From: Autumnicola lenta
GTDB taxonomy: Bacteria; Bacteroidota; Bacteroidia; Flavobacteriales; Flavobacteriaceae
Direction of reading: 5' to 3'
DNA: 64,000 bases
Assembly: GCF_031846515.1 (NCBI RefSeq)
Contig: NZ_JAVRHO010000008.1
Coordinates: forward strand, 85,065-149,064
Shown here: piece after piece, positions 24,006 through 31,475 of the stretch
Numbering within the stretch: the first letter of the stretch is position 1
Layout of the letters: every line of letters starts with the position of its first letter
The notes under the pieces: generated by a model
The model's database searches: none
What the model saw: only the letters and a program-made list of their open reading frames with translations
What the model was told of the DNA's origin: nothing
Program-made: the position numbers and the translations under genes

Positions 24006-25157
24006 TTATTCTACCGGCACAAATTCTATACACACCGGAGTCTTTACTTCAACGTTAGGAAGTTTTTGGGTTAGCTCACCTGTTTTCTGATTTATGCTAA
24101 AAATTGATATTTCACCCGAATCCTGGTTGGCTACATAAAGAAAATCTCCTTTGGGAGCAATAGCAAAGTTGCGCGGAGTTTTACCGTCTGTAGGATAAAA
24201 ATCCAGTGTAGACAATTTTCCTTCTTCATCTACCGCAAAAGCAGCAATACTATTATGACCGCGATTAGAGGTGTAAAGAAAATTTCCGGAAGAGTGTAAA
24301 TGAATATCCGCCGCCGAATTCCTTTCTGAAAAATCTTCCGGAAGTGCAGATATATTCTGGATGATTTCCAATCCACCGGAATCCTTAATTTTAAATACTG
24401 TTACAGTGCTGTTTAATTCATTTACAGAATAGGCCAATTTTATTTCTTCATAAATTGTGAAATGCCGCGGACCTGCTCCTTCTTCAAGAGCAACAAAAGC
24501 TTGTTCATGAGGTGTAAGTTCTCCCTGATCTGCATCAAAATTGTATATGAAAATCTTATCATTACCCAAATCAGCAATATAAGCGTACTTATTGTCTTCA
24601 GAAAGCGTAACAGAATGTGCATGTGATTCTTCAGGGTTCTCAAGATCGATGCGTTGCTGTTTTTTTAGGCTTCCATCCTCCTGTCTCTTATACAACATTA
24701 CCACTCCGCCCATATAATTGGCAACAAAAACATACTCTCCGCTCCTGTCCAGAGCCACGTGACATGGTGCCGTACTTTCAGTAGAAAGTTTGTTTAATTC
24801 TTCAAGATTTTGATTATCCTTTATTTTAAAGGAATATACAAATCCGTTTTCTTCTCCCTGTCCGCCCAGTTCACTCACGGCATAAAGATTCTTCCCGTCC
24901 CCGGAAACTTTTACAAATGACGGATTGGTAATTTCAGCAACAGTAGTTCCCAGCCTCAGGCTTCCGCTTTCCGGTTCCTGATAAATTGTGTAAATTCCCT
25001 CTGCCTCGCCGTCTACATGGCCTTCTTCACGGGTATATGTTCCAACATATGCTGTTTTCATGTTATCTAAATATTCTGTATTTGGTTCAGATTTGTCTTT
25101 ACAGGAAGTAAAAGCCAGGCATACTATTAGTACCTGAACGAGGTAATTTCTTTTCAT
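24006..25157 (-). CDS. lactonase-family seven-bladed propeller lipoprotein (YbhE-like)
   Basis: This 383-residue protein is of the 6-phosphogluconolactonase (YbhE/Pgl) propeller family. Repeated blade motifs such as KNLYAVSELGG, EYVFVANYMGGVVMLY, KYAYIADLGNDKIFIYNFD, NFLYTSNRGHNSIAAF and DFLYVANQDSGEISIF are evident. ATG 25157 is chosen because it starts a lipoprotein signal (MKRNYLVQVLIVCLAFTSC, Cys19); the frame is open further upstream. Family enzymes open sugar lactones, but this one is exported and lipid-anchored, so it would act on periplasmic lactones or have another role. It lies 172 bases upstream of the sugar cluster, same strand, probably with its own promoter. Confidence 0.88.
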   Translation of the reverse strand: MKRNYLVQVLIVCLAFTSCKDKSEPNTEYLDNMKTAYVGTYTREEGHVDGEAEGIYTIYQEPESGSLRLGTTVAEITNPSFVKVSGDGKNLYAVSELGGQGEENGFVYSFKIKDNQNLEELNKLSTESTAPCHVALDRSGEYVFVANYMGGVVMLYKRQEDGSLKKQQRIDLENPEESHAHSVTLSEDNKYAYIADLGNDKIFIYNFDADQGELTPHEQAFVALEEGAGPRHFTIYEEIKLAYSVNELNSTVTVFKIKDSGGLEIIQNISALPEDFSERNSAADIHLHSSGNFLYTSNRGHNSIAAFAVDEEGKLSTLDFYPTDGKTPRNFAIAPKGDFLYVANQDSGEISIFSINQKTGELTQKLPNVEVKTPVCIEFVPVE

Positions 25158-25371
25158 GTGATATAAGTAGCTAGATAAATTAAAATATAAAACAGGTACC
25201 AACAAGTTTACTTCTACTCCTTTTTTTTCTAAGCAGCACAAGCCTGATTTTATACAAAGTTAGAGAAATATTCGATTTTCCTGTTCTTACGGACTGGGTA
25301 TAAATTTAAAACTTGAAAACATTATAAACAGTGAACTTTTCAAATTTTTATGAAAAATGTAAGAGTTGTAG

Positions 25372-26451
25372 TCAAAGCCATTTCTTCCTTTTGAAGTAAA
25401 AAATCATACCAATAAAAAGCAGCAGCATTATTCCCCACAGCACAAAGTAACTGTATTTCCATTGCAGCTCAGGCATATATTCAAAGTTCATCCCATAGAT
25501 TCCTGCAATAAAGGTGAGAGGAATAAAAATAGAAGCCATAATGGTTAGGACCTTCATTACTTCATTCATTTTATTGCTAATGGTACTCATATACATGTCA
25601 AGTAGACTCCTAATCATTTCCCTGTAAAGATCAATGTTTTCTGAAATCTGAATCATATGATCGTGCAAATCCCGAATATAACTTTCGGTTTTTTTCTCTA
25701 TTATTTCGTGGTTTACCTTCAGTAACCTGTTAACCACTTCCCTTAGTGGAAAAACGGCACGTCTTATTCTTAAAATAGTACGTTTTAATTCCTGAATTTC
25801 CAGCACAAGATTATCTTCTGTCCTTGCATTAAAAATCCGGTCTTCAAAAAGTTCAATTTTATCGCTAATGTCGTCAACTACTGCAAAATAATTATCAATT
25901 ACAGCATCCAAAAGGGCAAACATTAAATAATCTGCACCATTACTTCGTATACGTCCTTTGCCAATTTTTATTCGCTCCCGTAGTCCGTCAAAAACATCAC
26001 CACCCGCTTCCTGAAAAGTCAGTACATAATCTTTGCCCACCACAATGCTAAGGTGCTCATTATTAATGCTGCCGTCGCTATTGTAATACAGCATTTTGGC
26101 AACGATAAAAAGATATTCCGGGTATTCATCAATTTTTGGACGCTGCCCTGTATTTACAATATCTTCCAGGATAAGCGGGTGTAAATCGTAATATTTTCCA
26201 AGCTTTTCAATTTCCTCAGTATTATTTAAACCGTCAATATTTATCCAGGTAATATTCTGCTCTTCTTCAAACTTAAAAGCGTCCTCGGGGGAGTTAGAAG
26301 TATATCGCTGATAATGGTTCTTATTATAATCAATAACTTCCAGAAGTGTCTCCTTTGTTTCTTTATTACCAACATAGGTCATCGTCCCCGGAGCCTGGTG
26401 AAGTGCTTTGGTGAATTTAGGTCGTTTTAGCGAGCGTTTTAATTTTGACAT
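25372..26451 (-). CDS. corA: magnesium/cobalt transporter CorA
   Basis: This 359-residue CorA-type Mg2+ channel has a long cytoplasmic N-terminal alpha/beta domain and stalk helix (from about residue 180, ELKRTILRIRRAVFPLREVV). It ends with two transmembrane helices: IFIPLTFIAGIYGMNF carrying the signature GMN motif, and YFVLWGIMLLLFIGMIFYF followed by the basic tail KRKKWL. The acidic loop after GMN (EYMPELQW) matches the family. It works as a homopentamer in the inner membrane. It stands alone, divergent from recQ and separated by about 150 bases. Confidence 0.95.
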   Translation of the reverse strand: MSKLKRSLKRPKFTKALHQAPGTMTYVGNKETKETLLEVIDYNKNHYQRYTSNSPEDAFKFEEEQNITWINIDGLNNTEEIEKLGKYYDLHPLILEDIVNTGQRPKIDEYPEYLFIVAKMLYYNSDGSINNEHLSIVVGKDYVLTFQEAGGDVFDGLRERIKIGKGRIRSNGADYLMFALLDAVIDNYFAVVDDISDKIELFEDRIFNARTEDNLVLEIQELKRTILRIRRAVFPLREVVNRLLKVNHEIIEKKTESYIRDLHDHMIQISENIDLYREMIRSLLDMYMSTISNKMNEVMKVLTIMASIFIPLTFIAGIYGMNFEYMPELQWKYSYFVLWGIMLLLFIGMIFYFKRKKWL

Positions 26452-26591
26452 GCGGAAAAATTTTTATAAAAGTAGTAATAATCGCTATACACTACAGCAT
26501 TTGTGCAGGAAAGCCAAACTGAAGTTATATTTCTTCTGAAGTCAATAAACATTTTTTTACTCCTGAAGGTGTTCCTTCTACTTCCAAGTTT

Positions 26592-26599
26592 TACCTTTG
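26592..26599 (+). promoter_or_regulatory. recQ promoter -7 box
   Basis: TACCTTTG matches TAnnTTTG and ends only four bases before the recQ ATG, predicting a transcript with almost no leader. Confidence 0.5.
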
Positions 26600-26603
26600 C
26601 GAT

Positions 26604-28706
26604 ATGGAAGAAGCCACGCTCTTAAACACGCTTAAAGAATATTTTGGATACGATAGTTTTCGTCCCCTTCAAAAAAAGGTAATTGACTCCATTTTCGACG
26701 GAAAAGATAACCTTGTAATTATGCCCACCGGCGGCGGAAAATCCATTTGCTACCAGCTTCCGGCCATTTTACTTCCTGAAATCACGCTCGTAATTTCCCC
26801 TCTAATTGCATTAATGAAGGACCAGGTTGATGGTTTAACAGCTAACGGAGTTCCGGCAGCGTACCTTAACAGCAGCCAGCAGGAAGCAGATCAACAGGCT
26901 ATTTTTCAGAAGATCGATAATAGAGAATTAAAGCTGCTCTATGTTGCTCCGGAGAGCCTTCAATTTATCGATAAAATTTTAACTGAAGGAAAAATAAGCC
27001 TTATCGCCATAGATGAAGCGCACTGCATTTCCAGTTGGGGCCACGATTTTCGGCCTGCCTACACCCAGTTGGGCTACCTTAAAAACCGCTTCCCCTCTAC
27101 TCCCGTTATAGCACTCACCGCTACTGCAGATAAAGCCACACGTAGTGATATCGCGCAACAACTTAATATCCCGAAGGCGAAAAAACATGTAGCTTCTTTT
27201 GATCGTAAAAACCTGAGCCTGGAAGTACGACCGGGGATTAAACGCTTTGAACAGATTGCAACTTTCGTAAAAAACCGGAAAAAAGAAAGCGGAATTATTT
27301 ATTGTTTAAGCCGAAAAACTACTGAAGAAATTGCTGCGAAATTAAAAGCAAAAGGTTTTAAAGCCGAAGCTTATCACGCCGGACTAAGTCACGATGATCG
27401 CACCAGGATTCAGGATGATTTTATTAATGATGAAAAACAGATTATTTGTGCGACCATCGCCTTTGGAATGGGGATCGACAAATCCAACATTCGTTGGGTG
27501 ATCCATTATAACATGCCGAAGAATATGGAAGGTTATTACCAGGAAATTGGGCGTGCAGGCCGTGATGGATTACCTTCAGACACGCTTCTTTTTCACAGTT
27601 ATGCAGATGTGGTCCAGTTGCAGCGCTTTGCTTCCAATGCGGCGAATGAAGAGGTACAGCTGGCAAAACTGGATCGCATGAAGCAATATTCTGAAGCTTT
27701 AACGTGCCGGAGAAAAATTCTGCTCAATTACTTTGGGGAGCTTAAACAGGAAGACTGCGGAAACTGCGATATTTGCCAAAATCCGCCTGCCTTTTTTGAT
27801 GGGACTGTCATTGCGCAAAAAGCGCTTTCATGTATTTTCAGGCTTAAAGGAAGCGAACCTATAAGCACGATAATTGACGTTTTAAGAGGTTCACAAAATG
27901 AAGCCGTTTTGTCTAAGAATTATCAAAAATTACCGACTTATGGCGTGGGCAGTAGCATTTCCTGGCATCACTGGCAGCAATATATAATCCAATTGATCAA
28001 TATTGGTTATGCTGAAGTCGCTTTTCACAAAAACAATCACCTTCAGCTTACAAAAGCAGCCAAAAATGTACTTTTTGAAGGCGAAAAAGTCCGTTTAGCT
28101 GAAGTTCCTGACAGAAAAACTATTCAGCAGGAAACTGAAGCTTCTACAAAGAAAAAAGACAACTCGTTATTTGAAAAATTGAGGAAATTGCGACTTGAAA
28201 TAGCCAGAGAAGAGGAAATTCCGGCCTACCTTATTTTTAATGATGCCACCCTCAAGGAAATGGAGAAGGAAAGGCCAATGACCGATGATGATTTTATGCA
28301 AATTAACGGAGTTGGTCGTCAAAAAATGAAGGATTATGGCTATCGTTTTATAAAAGAAATTATCGCTTTCAGCAAAGAAAAACGCGAGCGGAAATCAGCT
28401 AAAAAAGGTAAAACTTATCAAATTACCGGCGAACTTTATAAAGAAGGACTAAGTGTGGAAGAAATTGCCAAAAAACGGAAGTTAGCAAGCACTACAATTT
28501 TTTCTCATTTGCTAAAACTTTATGATGAAGGCAAAGATATTAACCTAAACCAGTTTGTCTCCAAAGCCGATCTGGACGCCGTTAAAAAAGCTAAAAAGGA
28601 CTTGAATGATCCTGATTCCTTAAAGGCTTATTTTGAGCATTTTCAGGAAGCAATAGGTTACGAGACAATTAAAATTTCCCTAAAGATTTTGGAGAAGGAA
28701 GAGTAA
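26604..28706 (+). CDS. recQ: ATP-dependent DNA helicase RecQ
   Basis: This 700-residue superfamily 2 helicase unwinds DNA 3'-5' in recombination and repair. The helicase motifs are clear: MPTGGGKSICYQLPA (Walker A, about residues 40-54), IDEAHCISSWGHDFRP (DEAH with the RecQ aromatic-rich loop), ALTATAD, QIICATIAFGMGIDKSNIRWVIH and QEIGRAGRDGLPS. The zinc-binding RQC part has C-X16+-C and CGNCDICQNP, followed by a winged helix and an HRDC domain (AYLIFNDATLKEM, near residue 545). The C-terminal extension (EELYKEGLSVEEIAKKRKLA-like, about 610-650) resembles the helix-turn-helix tail seen in Bacteroidota RecQ. Bacteroidota often carry two RecQ paralogues, so orthology is not certain. Confidence 0.93.
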   Translation: MEEATLLNTLKEYFGYDSFRPLQKKVIDSIFDGKDNLVIMPTGGGKSICYQLPAILLPEITLVISPLIALMKDQVDGLTANGVPAAYLNSSQQEADQQAIFQKIDNRELKLLYVAPESLQFIDKILTEGKISLIAIDEAHCISSWGHDFRPAYTQLGYLKNRFPSTPVIALTATADKATRSDIAQQLNIPKAKKHVASFDRKNLSLEVRPGIKRFEQIATFVKNRKKESGIIYCLSRKTTEEIAAKLKAKGFKAEAYHAGLSHDDRTRIQDDFINDEKQIICATIAFGMGIDKSNIRWVIHYNMPKNMEGYYQEIGRAGRDGLPSDTLLFHSYADVVQLQRFASNAANEEVQLAKLDRMKQYSEALTCRRKILLNYFGELKQEDCGNCDICQNPPAFFDGTVIAQKALSCIFRLKGSEPISTIIDVLRGSQNEAVLSKNYQKLPTYGVGSSISWHHWQQYIIQLINIGYAEVAFHKNNHLQLTKAAKNVLFEGEKVRLAEVPDRKTIQQETEASTKKKDNSLFEKLRKLRLEIAREEEIPAYLIFNDATLKEMEKERPMTDDDFMQINGVGRQKMKDYGYRFIKEIIAFSKEKRERKSAKKGKTYQITGELYKEGLSVEEIAKKRKLASTTIFSHLLKLYDEGKDINLNQFVSKADLDAVKKAKKDLNDPDSLKAYFEHFQEAIGYETIKISLKILEKEE

Positions 28707-28829
28707 CGTACAGAGCAGTTCAATGAAAAACATAAAATTTGAATTCACAGGAATTCTTATGGCCAAGCGAAAAAATGGTATCTTAATCAGATGCCAGGTG
28801 GTGATAAGAATAACTACGATGAGTCAAAA

Positions 28830-28866
28830 TCCCCTCCTTTGGAGGGGTCGTCGAAGACCGGGATGG
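28830..28866 (+). repeat. REP-like two-hairpin element, left of DUF559 gene
   Basis: The first hairpin is CCCCTCC-TTT-GGAGGGG and the second is formed by GTC-GTCGAA-GAC, ending in CGGGATGG. It is the same family as the copies at 38201, 38465, 38620, 42448, 42751, 42799 and 63906, and is inverted relative to the copy at 29301-29340 on the other side of the nuclease gene. Confidence 0.75.
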
Positions 28867-29297
28867 AGAAAACAGCTTCAAAAGATATAGTCACCCATAT
28901 TGGCACCGTTCCCATATACCGAAACTTCACCTATAATCTTCCGCGAAACTCAGCTCTTAGCAACAGGTCCAAAGCTCTTAGAAAAGCCGGAAACCTCCCT
29001 GAAATTATTTTTTGGAAACAGGTGCATAAAGGAAAGTTCCACAAAATTGATTTTGACCGGCAACGGGTAATAGGAAATTTTATCGTGGATTTTTATGTAA
29101 AGACATTGAGCCTGGTGGTAGAAATAGATGGCTCCAGCCATATTAATAAAGAGAAATACGATCAGGAAAGAGAAGAGTATTTAAAGAATCTCGGGCTTCG
29201 GATTTATAGAATTCCCTCCTCCAGAGTTCGGAACGAATTAAAAAATGTAATGCAAGAACTGGAACGTTTTATAGTAGAGCATTTTGGAAAAAAATGA
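28863..29297 (+). CDS. DUF559 endonuclease-like protein
   Basis: This is a small PD-(D/E)XK-type protein of the DUF559 family (Vsr-like fold). The core is ALRKAGNLPEIIFWKQV, FDRQRVIGNFIVDFY (catalytic Asp) and LVVEIDGSSH (catalytic Glu region), then GLRIYRIPSSRV. The frame is open from 28791, but residues from there run through a REP-like repeat (PPLEGSSKTG), so ATG 28863 at the repeat's last bases is the better start, giving 144 residues. The core needs only residues after NRSKALRK. Inverted REP-like copies lie at 28830-28866 and 29301-29340, so the gene plus its repeats looks like a unit. DUF559 proteins are suspected DNA endonucleases; the substrate is unknown. Confidence 0.85.
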   Translation: MEKTASKDIVTHIGTVPIYRNFTYNLPRNSALSNRSKALRKAGNLPEIIFWKQVHKGKFHKIDFDRQRVIGNFIVDFYVKTLSLVVEIDGSSHINKEKYDQEREEYLKNLGLRIYRIPSSRVRNELKNVMQELERFIVEHFGKK

Positions 29298-29300
29298 AAT

Positions 29301-29340
29301 ACCACCCCGTCCTTCGGACACCCCTCCGCCGGAGGGGAAT
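29301..29340 (-). repeat. REP-like two-hairpin element, right of DUF559 gene
   Basis: Read on the minus strand: TCCCCTCC-GGC-GGAGGGG, then TGTCC-GAA-GGACGGGGTGG. It begins four bases after the DUF559 stop codon and is inverted relative to the left copy. Confidence 0.78.
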
Positions 29341-29361
29341 ACTTTCACAGAAAAAATTTTA

Positions 29362-30153
29362 CTATAAATCCTTAAACCCCACTTTGTTCAAAATAAGCCC
29401 GGATGCGGGAGCAATATAATCCATTTGTAAATCTGGAGTACCTGTAAGACTTTGTTGTATTTGCTCTACGCTCAGTTCCCCTTTTCCCACCTGGATTAAA
29501 GCGCCCATCATTAGGCGCACCTGGTGCCGCAAAAAACCTTCTCCATGCACATGAAAAACATACGTTTGCTTCGGAAAAAAACTCGCACTAAAAAGATCAT
29601 TTTCGGCAATTTCCGCTTTATTGATTTCCCTTTCAAATTTGCTGTTTTCAGAAACGCGCACGCAATAATTCCGAAAATTATGAGTGCCTTCAAACAATTT
29701 TGCTGCCTTCTGCATCTCTTCAATATTAAGATCAAATATGAAATTAGCCATCATTGGCGCACAAAACGGATGATTTTTTTTTCCATAAGAAAATAAGTAA
29801 GCGTACTCTTTTACCTTTGGATGCTGAATAATGTTGAATTTTGCATCTACTTCTTCTACCGCTAAAGCTCTTATATCCTGTGGTAGATTAAGATTAAAAA
29901 CTGCCAAAAAATCATCCAGATCTTCCAATGGCTCGTTATCCAGAAAAAGTTCAAAAGCCGACTCCTGTGCAGATACCATCGCATCTGTACGGCTACTGCC
30001 AAGAATCTTGAATTTAGCATCTGGCATTGCCCATTGCAACGTTTTGGTGACCAGTCCTTCAACCGTTTTCACATCGGGTTGTTTTTGCCAGCCATGCAAT
30101 CTATAGCCTAAAAACTGAATTTTAATAAGATAGTAATAGCGTTTTCGCTGCAA
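29362..30153 (-). CDS. truA: tRNA pseudouridine synthase TruA
   Basis: This is a 263-residue TruA-type enzyme that isomerises uridines in the tRNA anticodon arm (positions 38-40 in E. coli). The catalytic Asp is in GSSRTDAMVSA (about residues 53-63 here), where most TruA have RTDAGVHA, so the loop is unusual. Other landmarks are FLGYRLHGWQKQP, YLFSYGKKNHPFC, GTHNFRNYC and FHVHGEGFLRHQVRLMMGAL. No ATG precedes the domain. A minus-strand TACCTTTG promoter box at 30169-30176 argues against TTG codons at or before it, so TTG 30153 is chosen. The divergent catalytic loop may mean a paralogue rather than the main TruA. Confidence 0.85.
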   Translation of the reverse strand: MQRKRYYYLIKIQFLGYRLHGWQKQPDVKTVEGLVTKTLQWAMPDAKFKILGSSRTDAMVSAQESAFELFLDNEPLEDLDDFLAVFNLNLPQDIRALAVEEVDAKFNIIQHPKVKEYAYLFSYGKKNHPFCAPMMANFIFDLNIEEMQKAAKLFEGTHNFRNYCVRVSENSKFEREINKAEIAENDLFSASFFPKQTYVFHVHGEGFLRHQVRLMMGALIQVGKGELSVEQIQQSLTGTPDLQMDYIAPASGLILNKVGFKDL

Positions 30154-30382
30154 AATTGTTGTTTTCAACAAAGGTAACAAACCAATGGAATTTTAGTTCA
30201 TTTCAGGTTTTCAGGATGAGGTGAAATTTCAGTATAAAATGAAAAGAACATTCTAAAAATTTAAAGTTAATAATTACAACTTACCAAAATTATTTCTAGT
30301 TTAGTACAAATTAATTATCTGAAACTTTCTTGTAAAGGAATTGCATGATTTAAGCACTTCAGGCAGTTTAAAAACAATTTTC

Positions 30383-30775
30383 ATGAAAAAATTACTCTTT
30401 ATATTAAGCATTTTTCTTCTGGCTGCCTGCGGTACAACCCGTGATCCACAGTTGCGGGAACAGTTAGATAGAGATTTTGGATTTGATCCCAGGCACCCAA
30501 TACTTGTTGGTAGTGATAATTTAGAATCGGGTCCCGGTAATCAACAAGATTACCTAAACAATCTTAGCGGACCCAATGGAGAAGTGATCACCTACACAAG
30601 GCTAGGCAGTTGCTGTGATTTTAGAACTGAAAACGGAATTCTTGGCAACGGTATGCTGGATAAATATGAGATAAATTATGAAGGACTTGAAGAGCCTATT
30701 ATCCTATATTTTAATATGTACGATCCGGCACCTCAAGACATTCAGGTGCCGGCAGGTTTGATTCTCAAAGAATAA
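30383..30775 (+). CDS. small lipoprotein with GSCC motif
   Basis: This 130-residue lipoprotein (MKKLLFILSIFLLAACG, lipobox LAAC) starts at ATG 30383; the upstream in-frame extension lacks signal features. Its mature part has GPGNQQDYLNNLSGPNGE, YTRLGSCCDF, LDKYEINYEG and LYFNMYDPAP, a pattern I associate with a family of flavobacterial lipoproteins that databases often name 2-dehydro-3-deoxyphosphooctonate aldolase. At this size, exported, and without a TIM barrel, that name is surely wrong. Two adjacent cysteines (GSCC) could bind metal or form disulfides. Function unknown. It stands alone between truA and the next small secreted protein. Confidence 0.78.
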   Translation: MKKLLFILSIFLLAACGTTRDPQLREQLDRDFGFDPRHPILVGSDNLESGPGNQQDYLNNLSGPNGEVITYTRLGSCCDFRTENGILGNGMLDKYEINYEGLEEPIILYFNMYDPAPQDIQVPAGLILKE

Positions 30776-30855
30776 TTTTTTCAGAAATCTTATTTTGTTT
30801 CTTTCTGAATCTAACGGGTTCAAATTTCACTTTTTACATTCTAAAATCAGGCTCG

Positions 30856-30876
30856 AAATTTGGCAATTATTGAGAT
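30856..30876 (-). repeat. dispersed motif copy
   Basis: On the minus strand it reads TCAATAATTGCCAAATTT, a moderately divergent copy, in the 172-base gap after the GSCC lipoprotein gene. Confidence 0.45.
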
Positions 30877-30947
30877 TACATTCTTTAGTCACCAAAAATG
30901 TACTTCATCAAAATAGGATTCGTGAAGCACAACTTCAAGAATAATCT

Positions 30948-31418
30948 ATGAAAGCTCTTCTTACTTTTTGCCTCGCACTCATAATTTTTTCCTTCGGAAA
31001 TATTGACAGCAGCAAAGCTCATGAAGATCAACAAGTTTCTTTTGACTGGATGCTGGGCAGCTGGAAACGCACCAACAATACAGACAATAGCAGCACCTTC
31101 GAAAACTGGATAAAAAAATCTTCTGAAGAATATTCCGGTGTTGGCTATACCTTAAATAATAGAGACACGATTTTTAAGGAAGACCTGAGATTTTTTTACA
31201 AAGCGGGGAATTGGAATCTTGAAGTAACCGGAGAAAATGAAAAACCTGTCATTTTTCCAGTTAGCACTTATGCTTCAAATAAATTCATTGCAGAAAATGA
31301 AGAAAATGAATTTCCGAAGAAAATCACATATCAATTGCAAAACGATCAACTGTTAGCTACAATAACAGATGGAGAAACGGAAATTCCATTTATCTTTTCC
31401 AAAACAACCAGAAAGTAA
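30948..31418 (+). CDS. secreted DUF6265-like protein
   Basis: This 156-residue protein has a signal peptide (MKALLTFCLALIIFSFGNIDSSKA). The mature part starts with FDWMLGSWKRTNN and continues with FENWIKKSSEEYSGVGY, FKEDLRFFYKAGNWNLEV and KITYQLQNDQLLATITDG, which fits the lipocalin-like beta-barrel family DUF6265. Such proteins are periplasmic and probably bind a small hydrophobic ligand, but no function is established. The next gene (MuiA-like) starts 57 bases downstream in the same direction; co-expression is possible. Family call moderate. Confidence 0.72.
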   Translation: MKALLTFCLALIIFSFGNIDSSKAHEDQQVSFDWMLGSWKRTNNTDNSSTFENWIKKSSEEYSGVGYTLNNRDTIFKEDLRFFYKAGNWNLEVTGENEKPVIFPVSTYASNKFIAENEENEFPKKITYQLQNDQLLATITDGETEIPFIFSKTTRK

Positions 31419-31475
31419 TCATATAAAAACAGCTAAAATTTTTCACATCACAAACACATCATCAATCAAACAAAA

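Noticed and set aside
30383..30775. 2-dehydro-3-deoxyphosphooctonate aldolase (common database label for such lipoproteins)
   Set aside because: A 130-residue lipoprotein cannot contain the KdsA barrel and has none of its motifs.
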